The notes under the pieces are model-generated. The model saw only the letters and a list, made by a program, of their open reading frames with translations. It did no database searches and had not been told where the DNA came from. From Cupriavidus basilensis (GTDB lineage Bacteria > Pseudomonadota > Gammaproteobacteria > Burkholderiales > Burkholderiaceae), in the NCBI RefSeq assembly GCF_000832305.1, contig NZ_CP010537.1, positions 1,488,001-1,552,000 of the forward strand: a DNA stretch of 64,000 nucleotides. Direction: 5' to 3'. Positions 46,752 to 54,386 of the stretch are shown here, piece by piece (positions within the stretch are counted from its first letter, which is position 1; the number at the start of each line of letters is the position of its first letter). The position numbers and the translations under genes are program-made.

Positions 46752-46981
46752 TGAACGAGTCAGAACTGACCATTGAGCAAGCGTATCGTGCAATGTTCTA
46801 TTTTCTTGAGCATGAGTACGAGTTGACAAAGTCTGATGAGCTTGGCGGAATGCTTGGGTCCCTCTCTTGGCAGGTATGGGAGGGCGGGCACGGACCAGCT
46901 GATCCCGCAGCCTGGAAAGATTGGCTCGAAGCGGTACGAAAAGCGAAGGCTATCAGAGAGGATGCCTCGCCATCCGAATGA
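46751..46981 (+). CDS. orphan immunity protein for the RNase-type module
   Basis: The 76-residue acidic helical protein (MNESELTIEQAYRAMFYFLEHEYELTKSDELGGMLGSLSW...DPAAWKDWLEAV) starts within the toxin stop codon (TAATG), so the pair is translationally coupled. The LT..QAY.AM..FLE..YELT.SD.LGG.LGS pattern is one I recall for small immunity proteins of CDI/Rhs systems. Confidence 0.75.
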   Translation: MNESELTIEQAYRAMFYFLEHEYELTKSDELGGMLGSLSWQVWEGGHGPADPAAWKDWLEAVRKAKAIREDASPSE

Positions 46982-47029
46982 TGAGACGGAGCAATTTCAG
47001 AATACACCGAGCGAGGTCCAATCGTCTGA

Positions 47030-48769
47030 TTGGATGGTATTCGCGGATCGGCGATATCGGTTGCACTGAAATATGCGGGCAATGGCGGCTTCCAGGTCAG
47101 CGTCAAGGAGAACACGGACCTGAAGGGAGCGGTGCTGGCCAGCACGGCAGACGCTGGCAAGAACAGCCTCACCACCGGCACGCTGACTACCAGCGATATT
47201 GAGAACAAGGCGGAGTACAGCAGTAGTTCGTCGACGATTGCCGGCAGTTTCGACAGTGGTCAGAGCCTGCTGAAGAACGGCGTGAACACCCTCGCGGCCA
47301 CGGCGGCAGGGAGTGCGCAAAAGGCAATCGAAGGCGATGCCGCCGGCACTACCAAGAGCGCCATTGCCAATGGCACGGTCACCATCACCAATGCCGAGGC
47401 GCAGAAGGAGAAGACGGGCAAGCCGGTGGACGAAACGCTTGCCAGCTTGAATCGGGATACGGATGGCGCTAACCAGGCGATCGATAAGATCTTTGATGCG
47501 AAGAAGGTGAAGGAGCAGCAGGAGGAGAATAAGGTCCGGGCCGAACTGGTGCAGCAGTTGGCGCCGATGGTTTATAGCAAGGTCGGCGACATGCTGGTGG
47601 GCTCCTCTCCTGACACCAAAGCCGCTGTCCATGCTTTGATGGGCGGTCTGCTTGCCCAGGCCGCCGGCGGCAGCTTTGCTGCGGGGGCTGCAGGTGGAGC
47701 GGCGGCCTCGCTGGCAATGGAGGCTTTTGGTAAGGCGCTCCTCGATCAGCCGGGCTTGAGCGAGAGCGATCGTAAGGCGTTGGTGCAGTTGGCTGGGCTG
47801 GTTGTTGGCGGTGTGGCGGGTGGCGCGGCAGGTGGGTCGGTTGCTGATGTTGCTGCGGGTGCGAATATTGGGAAGGTGGCGACGGAGAATAACTACCTGA
47901 ATCATGAGCAGAAGGATGCCCTGGCTAAGGAACTCCTGAAATGCCAAGGCGAAGCCACTTGCGTTACCCGAACCGTTAGCAAGTACCAGAACGTCGACCA
48001 GCAACAGCATGCCGACGCGCAAAGTTGTAGTGACCCGACGCTCTGCAAGGACGTCAGCCTGGAGGCGCGGCGTGGTGGCAGCTTTGACCGGAATGACGCA
48101 GTCTTCTTGTGCGGCGGCGTGTCGTCTTGCGAGAGTTATCTGACAAATCTAGGTTCGCAGAACAAAACGGATGAGTTCTCAGCGTTGAGACGTGCAGAGC
48201 AAGTACAGATTGCTCTAGAGAACGCCGTTACTAAGGGTACTCTAGTCGACGCACTAGACATTACGATGGTGTCCGGTGCCTCCTTCGGTACCGGAGGAGG
48301 TGCGATTGCCGGTGCGACCGCGGGCCGTAAGCCGGCTAATTCTGGTGGCACGTCAGCCGGCGGCGGGCAACAAGGCCGCATGAGCGGCGTCGCAGATCTT
48401 TTTGACAAGAACAGCCCTGTGAACGAGATTTCGCTGAACGGCCAAAGATACACTGCAACTGCGGATAGCAACAAGGCTGGTACTACGAAGGTATTTGACA
48501 CTAGCCGTTTGCCGAATACGCAACTTGAGTCCCAAGCGCGCGCATTCGTTGATCACCTGACTGGGGGGGTGCCATTGAGCCCGAAGGGTAACCCGCCTCA
48601 GGTTTGGACGACGACGCTGGCTGACGGCACGACGATCAACTTAAGATCTGTTTCAAGCTCAACGGTCGGTACAAGTGGAAATCAGGCTAGGTGGACTGTG
48701 GACGTCATCAATAATCCATCGATCCAGGCGGTTGTTCCTCGGCCACGTATCGAAATCAAATTCAAGTAG
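47030..48769 (+). CDS. large orphan CdiA C-terminal module (pretoxin plus toxin)
   Basis: From 47075 the frame repeats 430 bases of cdiA exactly, then a diverged pretoxin domain (ALLDQPGLSESDRKALVQLAG) with the boundary motif ATENNYLNH, a cysteine-containing segment (CQGEATCVT, CSDPTLC, FLCGGVSSCESYL) and a C-terminal domain (LNGQRYTATADSNKAGTTKVF...TGGVPLSPKGNP...IEIKFK) that is presumably the toxin. Only a TTG begins the frame, and there is no signal or TPS domain, so it is a truncated, stored cdiA 3' end. Confidence 0.85.
   Translation: MDGIRGSAISVALKYAGNGGFQVSVKENTDLKGAVLASTADAGKNSLTTGTLTTSDIENKAEYSSSSSTIAGSFDSGQSLLKNGVNTLAATAAGSAQKAIEGDAAGTTKSAIANGTVTITNAEAQKEKTGKPVDETLASLNRDTDGANQAIDKIFDAKKVKEQQEENKVRAELVQQLAPMVYSKVGDMLVGSSPDTKAAVHALMGGLLAQAAGGSFAAGAAGGAAASLAMEAFGKALLDQPGLSESDRKALVQLAGLVVGGVAGGAAGGSVADVAAGANIGKVATENNYLNHEQKDALAKELLKCQGEATCVTRTVSKYQNVDQQQHADAQSCSDPTLCKDVSLEARRGGSFDRNDAVFLCGGVSSCESYLTNLGSQNKTDEFSALRRAEQVQIALENAVTKGTLVDALDITMVSGASFGTGGGAIAGATAGRKPANSGGTSAGGGQQGRMSGVADLFDKNSPVNEISLNGQRYTATADSNKAGTTKVFDTSRLPNTQLESQARAFVDHLTGGVPLSPKGNPPQVWTTTLADGTTINLRSVSSSTVGTSGNQARWTVDVINNPSIQAVVPRPRIEIKFK
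47075..47504 (+). repeat. 430-bp perfect direct repeat, copy 2 (orphan module)
   Basis: Identical to 42058-42487 and in the same orientation and reading frame relative to its downstream toxin. The first mismatches on either side are at 47074 and 47505. Confidence 0.95.
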
Positions 48770-48777
48770 GAGGATTC

Positions 48778-49128
48778 ATGCTGTCGGATGCGCAGTACGA
48801 CTTTATTGCTGATGGATGCGAGGACATGGAGCTCGACGCCATATGGGACTATTTCTCGAAGCCATTTGGTAGCCCATTCTTGCCCCTTGATATCAGCACA
48901 TTTGAGGATCGACGGGACGCATTTCTGTGGGTATTGGAGCGCCTATTGAGGGAGGGGCGCATTGTCTTGATAAGGTTGGGGACTCAATCTTCAATCGACG
49001 GCGAAATAAGCGATCAAATCCAAAGATTCCTTGAGGCATTTCCTAAGACCGATGGCGAGATGGATGGGGGTCTTTGGTTCTTTTCCCCTAGCTGTCCAGG
49101 CGGAGCCGCTTGGCAAAGAAGATCATAG
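48778..49128 (+). CDS. DUF596-family immunity protein
   Basis: The 116-residue protein (MLSDAQYDFIADGCEDMELDAIWDYF...RRDAFLWVLERLLREGRIVL...FPKTDGEMDGGLWFFSPSCPGGAAW) matches DUF596, a family found beside CdiA/haemagglutinin toxins. It begins 8 bases after the orphan toxin module with GGAGG just upstream. It would accompany that toxin if recombination moved it behind cdiA. Confidence 0.88.
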   Translation: MLSDAQYDFIADGCEDMELDAIWDYFSKPFGSPFLPLDISTFEDRRDAFLWVLERLLREGRIVLIRLGTQSSIDGEISDQIQRFLEAFPKTDGEMDGGLWFFSPSCPGGAAWQRRS

Positions 49129-49229
49129 GTGCAGTGGATGAGTCTATGTCCAGATAATGTACATCCCGGATTCCGATCCGTTGTCAAGATTACTTCTCAG
49201 GGAACAATGTGCGTTCTGAGGTTGCCAAA

Positions 49230-49511
49230 ATGACAGCCATGATTAATGGGTATCCGACGGAAATTGAGTTGCGCCAAAGGATAGAACGTCAACTTGGATG
49301 GTGTGGAGAAACTGAGATAGTTGCACTGATCTGGCATGGTTATCTATCTGGTTTATTGGAATGGGGGATGATTGAAGTAGTCGTATTCGATCGGCTTTGC
49401 GTACTTCTTCCAAAAATTGGTTGTAAGGAACTGGTGGAGTTATCGATGGACGAGCCGATTACACCAGAACTTGAGCGCGAAATAGAACAGTCTATGCGCA
49501 AGAGCCGATAG
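49230..49511 (+). CDS. orphan immunity-like protein, paralogue of 51147
   Basis: The 93-residue protein shares RQL.W.G.T......L..H.YL.GLLEWG..E......L..LLPK.G..EL.EL..DE with the product of 51147-51380. GAGG lies 9 bases before the ATG. It is helical and acidic, with no toxin beside it. The pairing suggests a common immunity family carried in two cassettes. Confidence 0.62.
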   Translation: MTAMINGYPTEIELRQRIERQLGWCGETEIVALIWHGYLSGLLEWGMIEVVVFDRLCVLLPKIGCKELVELSMDEPITPELEREIEQSMRKSR

Positions 49512-49542
49512 CCATAAGCGGCGGTTACACCCAGACAATCAT

Positions 49543-49615
49543 AGGTGGATAAAAAAAAGGCCAAACAGGTTATTGGAAAGATATTAGATGCGCAGAAGGT
49601 GAGGGGCGAGCAGGG
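49543..49615 (+). repeat. short pretoxin remnant
   Basis: The DNA encodes KKKAKQVIGKILDAQKVRGEQG, matching the pretoxin segment ANQAIGKILDVQKLKDEQG at 51558-51616 and NQAIDKIFDAKKVKEQQE in cdiA. It directly precedes the immunity gene at 49625. Confidence 0.65.
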
Positions 49616-49624
49616 GTGGAATTA

Positions 49625-50077
49625 ATGAAATTCGAAGATGCAAATCAAGGTAGAGAGTTGCTTGTATTTATCGAGCAACTCGGGCCGCTCGCTTGGCAAA
49701 GATTCGAGTCTAGATATCCAACCTTTAAGTTTAAAGGACAAGATCCGATAAGCGAGGATAGATCGAAAGTTCCACCTTTTACCAGTTTTAGATTCGTGGT
49801 TGAGGATTCTGAGATAATATCAAAAATCAGAACTGGTATCGACACATTTGAGGGTAATGTCAAGTGGGTAATTATTGGTCATTCCCGGGATTTTTTTCCG
49901 GGCAAAACAAATTGGATGATTTGCCCAAAACTAATTATAGATGTATCCGAAATGGCGCGAGAGGTAGGTACTACACCCGAGCAATATGTAGAGGAACACT
50001 ATCCTGACTTCGGGCCGTTGGCTTATGCGGATCTACGTGGTTTGGCCGAGCACTTGAAATCAGTGTTTTCGAAATAA
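49625..50077 (+). CDS. orphan immunity-like protein, family with 51623
   Basis: The 150-residue protein (MKFEDANQGRELLVFIEQLGPLAWQRFESRYP...) is collinear with the product of 51623: shared FESRYP, EDRS..PP.TSFRF, E.EWV/KWV, R.-F-PG-TNW and a C-terminal YP.FGPLAY.DL.GL..H..SVFS. AGGGG lies 9 bases upstream of the ATG. It is AT-rich, cytoplasmic and has no adjacent toxin; a pretoxin scrap precedes it. Confidence 0.68.
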   Translation: MKFEDANQGRELLVFIEQLGPLAWQRFESRYPTFKFKGQDPISEDRSKVPPFTSFRFVVEDSEIISKIRTGIDTFEGNVKWVIIGHSRDFFPGKTNWMICPKLIIDVSEMAREVGTTPEQYVEEHYPDFGPLAYADLRGLAEHLKSVFSK

Positions 50078-50180
50078 TAGCTGCGTGAGTCTCGTTAACG
50101 TTGGCCGTGCGCTCTTAGTCAGGTGTTGGAGGCATCCGAATATTTTATGGATGGCCGAGTATATTGTTAAATAAGAAAAG

Positions 50181-50447
50181 ATGGTAGCCGTCTGGTGCGG
50201 CAAGATCAAGGCGATGCGTTACGGCGTGGTGAAAGAATTGCTGATTGCCATTGAGCGAGCCAAGGCCCGGATTCGGGCTCGGGTCGAGCATCCGTTCCAC
50301 GTCATCAAGAATCTGTTTGGCAATCGAAAGGTTCGCTACTAGCGCCTCGTCAAGAACACAGCGCAGTTGTTCGGCCTGTTTGGACTGGCGAATCTGGTGC
50401 CGGCCAAAAAGCAGTTGTTGGCGCCGCAGGGGAGCAGTCCATCCTGA
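50181..50447 (+). pseudogene. IS5-type transposase C-terminal remnant
   Basis: About 88 codons remain: IERAKARIRARVEHPFHVIKNLFGNRKVRY, then an in-frame TAG at 50340-50342, then RLVKNTAQLFGLFGLANLVPAKKQLLA. This is the conserved C-terminal signature of IS5-group transposases. The N-terminal two-thirds and inverted ends were not seen. Confidence 0.82.
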
Positions 50448-50681
50448 GTGTGCAAAGCGAGCCAGGAAAGGCGTAATACGGGAGAAAAACCGGCTCGAAT
50501 CGACCGATCTCTCCAGTATTGCGAAAACCGAGGTCATTGGCTTGTGCAACATCAATCGCGAACCTCATTGATCAGCACTTCCCTAAGTATGTAAGTCGGT
50601 CGAGATGTTAATTTCGTGATTTATGGTTCGACGCCATCGGCATAAGTCGAGCCCCAAGTATTATTTCCATAAGTGATTGAA

Positions 50682-50999
50682 ATGGCTGCTTATGATTTGT
50701 ATGGTTTCAAGGGTGTATCTATCTTAGAGGCTAAATTAAAAATCGAGGGGAAGTTAAACTTTTCTTTTGAGGAGAGCGATAGCTCGTATCAAGGAGGGGT
50801 CTATTATAAGTTCGGCGAAAAGGATTCAGAATGCTTTATTTTGAAAGGAAATATTGATCCTTGTGATGGGGAATCTGTTGAGCAAATGTTCTCTGGCTAT
50901 CCGCTTTTGCTTTATGTGGACATGACGCTACGTTCTGACGAAATAAAGTTGTCGTTAGGTACGGAATTTGATTTGCTAAGGCATGAATTGTTTGACTAG
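50682..50999 (+). CDS. putative orphan immunity protein
   Basis: The 105-residue frame (MAAYDLYGFKGVSILEAKLKIEGKLNFSFEESDSSYQGGVYYKFGEKD...FSGYPLLLYVDMT) is AT-rich. The layout, a helix with an E-ESDSSY.GG.YY motif followed by a YPLLLYV strand, resembles small immunity proteins I recall beside Rhs/CDI toxins. A GTG at 50673 could extend it by three residues. No neighbouring toxin remains. Confidence 0.6.
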   Translation: MAAYDLYGFKGVSILEAKLKIEGKLNFSFEESDSSYQGGVYYKFGEKDSECFILKGNIDPCDGESVEQMFSGYPLLLYVDMTLRSDEIKLSLGTEFDLLRHELFD

Positions 51000-51146
51000 A
51001 AATATTCCAAGTTAAAATGCGTAGATATGCTGTCCATAAATACGGTGATGACAGATAAATTCCGAGATATCCTCGTCGTTGATGGCTGACAGAATAAAAT
51101 CTTCTAAGGGGACGGTATATGTACCGAGGATGTCGAAATAAAATCA

Positions 51147-51380
51147 ATGATTAATGGCTGTCCGGCAAAGGACGAACAGCGCAGCGGGATCGAACGTCAA
51201 TTGAGTTGGCGTGGTCCTACTAAGGAGGTAGTGCTAACTCGGCACGACTACCTGGCGGGGCTTCTCGAGTGGGGGCTGCTTGAGCATGAGGCGTACTTGG
51301 AGCTGTCAGAGCTTCTCCCTAAGAATGGTAGTAGAGAGCTTGCGGAGTTGTTCGGTGACGAACGACTGAGTGCGGAGTAG
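51147..51380 (+). CDS. orphan immunity-like protein, paralogue of 49230
   Basis: The 77-residue protein (MINGCPAKDEQRSGIERQLSWRGPTKEVVLTRHDYLAGLLEWGLLEHEAYLELSELLPKNGSRELAELFGDERLSAE) is shorter than its relative at 49230 and ends at a TAG before the C-terminal helix seen there, so it may be slightly truncated. Confidence 0.6.
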   Translation: MINGCPAKDEQRSGIERQLSWRGPTKEVVLTRHDYLAGLLEWGLLEHEAYLELSELLPKNGSRELAELFGDERLSAE

Positions 51381-51448
51381 GAAGCCGTGATTAAGGCGAA
51401 TTTAAGGAAGCCATAATCAACAAGGCTGACGATGGAGGAGTCAAATAC

Positions 51449-51622
51449 GTGACCAAGAGCGCGATCGCCAATGGCGCGGATGGCGGTGGCCAGATCGCGA
51501 AAACCGGCCAGACCGCAGAACAAACGCTCGCCAGCCTGAACCGAGACACGGCCAGCGCCAACCAGGCTATCGGCAAGATACTCGATGTGCAGAAACTGAA
51601 GGACGAGCAGGGGGCGGAAGTA
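51449..51622 (+). repeat. CdiA pretoxin remnant fused to next gene
   Basis: This encodes TKSAIANGADGGGQIAKTGQTAEQTLASLNRDTASANQAIGKILDVQKLKDEQG, a diverged copy of the pretoxin segment at 42334-42510 in cdiA, which runs in frame into the immunity gene at 51623. The true immunity start is internal. Confidence 0.78.
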
Positions 51623-52078
51623 ATGGGATCCGAAGATACAGCGCAAGGGCGAGAGTTGCTTGACTTTATTGAAAAAATGGATCAACTCGCTTGGAAAAAA
51701 TTTGAATCCAGATATCCAGAAATTCAATTTAGAGGTCAGCAACCGAAAATGGAAGATAGGTCGGCAATGCCACCTTATACTAGCTTTCGATTTGAGAATG
51801 AAGATCCGGAAGTAATTCATAAACTTAGATTCGCGGTAGAAACATACAGCGGAGAAATTGAGTGGGTCATGGAAGGGCACCCGCGAGATATGTTTCCGGG
51901 AACAACAAACTGGGTTATCTATCCAAAAAGAACGGCTGAATCTCGGAAAATCGCCCTCGATGCTGATATGGTGGTTGGCCAATATATGGCACTGAACTAT
52001 CCGGAGTTTGGGCCGGTAGCTTACTCTGATCTTTTGGGGTTGGTTTCGCATATTCGCTCGGTATTTTCCGGGGAATAA
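51623..52078 (+). CDS. orphan immunity-like protein, family with 49625
   Basis: The 151-residue intact member of the family has relics at 43868 and 59310: LLDFIEKMDQLAWKKFESRYPEIQFRG, EDRSAMPPYTSFRFENEDPEV, GHPRDMFPGTTNWVIYPKR and YPEFGPVAYSDLLGLVSHIRSVFSG. The ATG at 51623 has GGAAG upstream. The open frame beginning at 51449 adds only pretoxin debris. Confidence 0.68.
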   Translation: MGSEDTAQGRELLDFIEKMDQLAWKKFESRYPEIQFRGQQPKMEDRSAMPPYTSFRFENEDPEVIHKLRFAVETYSGEIEWVMEGHPRDMFPGTTNWVIYPKRTAESRKIALDADMVVGQYMALNYPEFGPVAYSDLLGLVSHIRSVFSGE

Positions 52079-52209
52079 ATGTAAGGCGAATTTCTTGTTG
52101 CATTGTTTGAAGGAAGCGGATACTTGTCCGGCTGATCCATTTTGAAGCACCGAGAACGCTGGCTGAATGGTTTCAGTCGCCTGATTATTGCGTTGAGGGG
52201 GGCGGTAAA

Positions 52210-52446
52210 ATGAGTGACTTAATATTTGAGAAGGTCGGTGATATTAACAGTGCGTACCCCTATCTATGTGTCTACCAAGAAGGGGCAGCGGAACCTTTTA
52301 TGGAGATTTCCGTGACAGACAAAATGGAAATCGCATTTACACTATACCGAGTAGACGGAAGCGTAAGCATTGGGCTGGATCAATGGGTTGAGATTTCGCA
52401 GAGAGCGAGAGTTTTTTTGCCGATAGCATTGGAAAATGAGGATTAA
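52210..52446 (+). CDS. putative small orphan immunity protein
   Basis: The 78-residue acidic protein (MSDLIFEKVGDINSAYPYLCVYQEGAAEPFMEISVTDKMEIAFTLYR...WVEISQRARVFLP) has a GGGGGG-rich ribosome region before its ATG. The F.KVG.INSAYP...VY.EG.-PF.EISV pattern is compact and strand-rich. Family not recognised; assigned by position among immunity genes. Confidence 0.55.
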   Translation: MSDLIFEKVGDINSAYPYLCVYQEGAAEPFMEISVTDKMEIAFTLYRVDGSVSIGLDQWVEISQRARVFLPIALENED

Positions 52447-52680
52447 CTGTGATGTGGGATGAGGTCGTCTCCTTATACAGAAGTCGCTCCCCTGCTTCGA
52501 CTACATCCCAGCCAGTAGCTGATGGAATTCGGGCGCAGGGGGTTGTAAGCCATTGCGTCGTACACATCCTTTGCCTAATTTCCGATCACATTGCACGGAG
52601 GCCCTTGATACAAGGGTTTCCGGGCTGCGGCGGCCGCGCTGAGTTATGTTTGAGTGGCGCTAGTCATTCATCGTAGGCCG

Positions 52681-52965
52681 TTGATTTTTATAGAAAATAA
52701 TCAATTTCCTTATCTATGGACGCGATGCGGAATCCGTGCATGATTACATCGATGACATTCTGATTGAGGCCGAGCGAGTCGATATTGTGAAAACCGCTCA
52801 CACGAATAGCCCTGTGAGCGAGGTGGTAGATTTTTTATTAATTGTGCTTGTTTTGAGCCGGGTGATTGCGGTTATTTAGTGGTTTTTGATAATGTGGATT
52901 TCGACGGATTGTTCGAAACCAGTTTGGTGCGGGAGTTTGTGCGTACTCATTCTGTTTTTGAATGA
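52681..52965 (+). pseudogene. frameshifted immunity-like gene
   Basis: Three overlapping frames give one protein-like string: IFIENNQFPYLWTRCGI, then DYIDDILIEAERVDIVKTAHTNSPVSEVVDFLL, then CFEPGDCGYLVVFDNVDFDGLFETSLVREFVRTHSVFE ending at TGA 52963. At least two frameshifts separate them. The rest of 52447-53096 holds no supported gene. Confidence 0.5.
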
Positions 52966-53096
52966 AATTTTAGAATTTTGAGTTATTCGAGCGTATTTTA
53001 AATTTATCCGGAGCATGGGTTGTTGAGAATTCCGGCATTATTTAACCGTTGGAAAATTTAATTTTAATTAATTTTATTTTATATAAAAACAAAATC

Positions 53097-53666
53097 ATGA
53101 AACATCTGCTCTTAATCGGTCTTTGCCTTTCCACCACCACCGCTTTCGCAGCCAGCCCGGTCCTCCTGGAAACCCCAGTCACCTACGCGCCGGGCGCCAG
53201 CGTAGTCGACCAGGTCAAATCCGAATGCCAGATCGAGAACATGCTGACGACCCGCGTCGGCGATGTACTGCGCAAGCGGAACAAGACCGGCGACGGCACG
53301 GTGGCGTCCACGGGCGATGCCAGCGGTGCGCAGGTGCTCCGGCTGCAAATCACCCACATCCTGGGTGTTGGCGGCGGTGCCTGGACTGGCCCTAAAGCTA
53401 TCACTGTGACTGCCGATCTACTTGAAGGCGGCAAGGTGATCCGCAATACCAAGATCAACCGGTGGTCGGTGGGTGGGATGTGGGGTGGTTTCAAGGGGAC
53501 GTGCTCCATCCTTGACCGTACCGCCGTGGCCATCGGGAAGGATCTGGGGCGTTGGGTTGCCGATCCGTCCTATGTGATCAAGGAGGAGGCGCCGCCTAAG
53601 GAGGCTGCCGAGGTGGGGGCGGAAGCCGCGCCGGCTTCCGCGGTTGCTCCGGCTAGCGTGGAGTAG
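53097..53666 (+). CDS. periplasmic protein of unknown function
   Basis: The 189-residue product has a clear signal peptide (MKHLLLIGLCLSTTTAFA-ASP). The mature part has a Cys pair (SECQIEN, GTCSILD), a VGDVLRKRNKTGDGTV segment, QVLRLQITHILGVGGGAWTGPKAITVTADLLEGGKVI strands and a proline/alanine-rich tail. It lies before bcpO and cdiB. A broken duplicate is found at 59512. A function beside the CDI secretion genes is possible but unproven. Confidence 0.75.
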   Translation: MKHLLLIGLCLSTTTAFAASPVLLETPVTYAPGASVVDQVKSECQIENMLTTRVGDVLRKRNKTGDGTVASTGDASGAQVLRLQITHILGVGGGAWTGPKAITVTADLLEGGKVIRNTKINRWSVGGMWGGFKGTCSILDRTAVAIGKDLGRWVADPSYVIKEEAPPKEAAEVGAEAAPASAVAPASVE

Positions 53667-53802
53667 CGCGCTGCGGTTGTTGTCTTGTCGGGCTGGGTCG
53701 TGGGCGTTGTGCGTAACGCGGAGCGCCACCCCTTGGCCTGACGTCGTATCCGGGCGTGCATTTCCCGGCGTTGTCAGCAAGCAAATATAAAGAAGTAAAC
53801 AT

Positions 53803-54315
53803 ATGGGTCAATTCTCTCGTCTCGCCATGCTCGCACTGCCAGCCCTGCTGGCCGGTTGCACATCCGTTTCCACGCTCGCGCCCCCACTCGGTCCGGACGA
53901 TCCGTCCGCCGAGCTTTACGGAACCGGCGGCTTCAGCATGACCATTCCGCAAGTGAACCAGAAGGGCTGCTACCAGGGTGATGCCGTCTTGAACACGCAG
54001 TCCGCAGCGCAAAGCATCCGCGTGCGTGCCGCGCGTCCGCTGGTGATTGCGATTGACGGTGCATCAGGCATTCATCGCTGCCGCGATATGGTGCGGTTCA
54101 GGCCGGAGGCGGGTCACAAGTACGTCGCGCATGGCAGGCCGGGGCCGGATGAGGAGTCGGCGAAGGTTTCCATCTGGAAGCAGGCGGTGAGCGCGAACAA
54201 GCCTTACTGCCATATCGCGGTGTTCGATGAGACGGACGAGATGGATGTCAAGCCGGTGCAGATCAAGCGGGTCGAGCCGCGCCAGCGGGGTTTTACCTGC
54301 ATCGGTTTCGACTAA
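53803..54315 (+). CDS. bcpO: BcpO-type lipoprotein
   Basis: The 170-residue lipoprotein has the lipobox LLAGC (Cys19), so it is acylated and membrane-anchored. In Burkholderia-type CDI loci a small lipoprotein gene, bcpO, lies between immunity and transporter genes, and this gene occupies that place, 71 bases before cdiB. Sequence similarity to BcpO could not be tested; the symbol rests on position and lipobox. Confidence 0.7.
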   Translation: MGQFSRLAMLALPALLAGCTSVSTLAPPLGPDDPSAELYGTGGFSMTIPQVNQKGCYQGDAVLNTQSAAQSIRVRAARPLVIAIDGASGIHRCRDMVRFRPEAGHKYVAHGRPGPDEESAKVSIWKQAVSANKPYCHIAVFDETDEMDVKPVQIKRVEPRQRGFTCIGFD

Positions 54316-54386
54316 TGGCGTGGGCGGTTAGCCGCGCGCGGATGCTAAACATGCCGTGACGCTTGGTCACGCACATACAAGCTTTC

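Noticed and set aside
52449..52676. 75-codon frame after the 52210 gene
   Set aside because: Begins plausibly (MWDEVVSLYRSRS) but soon becomes cysteine- and serine-rich without protein character, and lacks a ribosome site.
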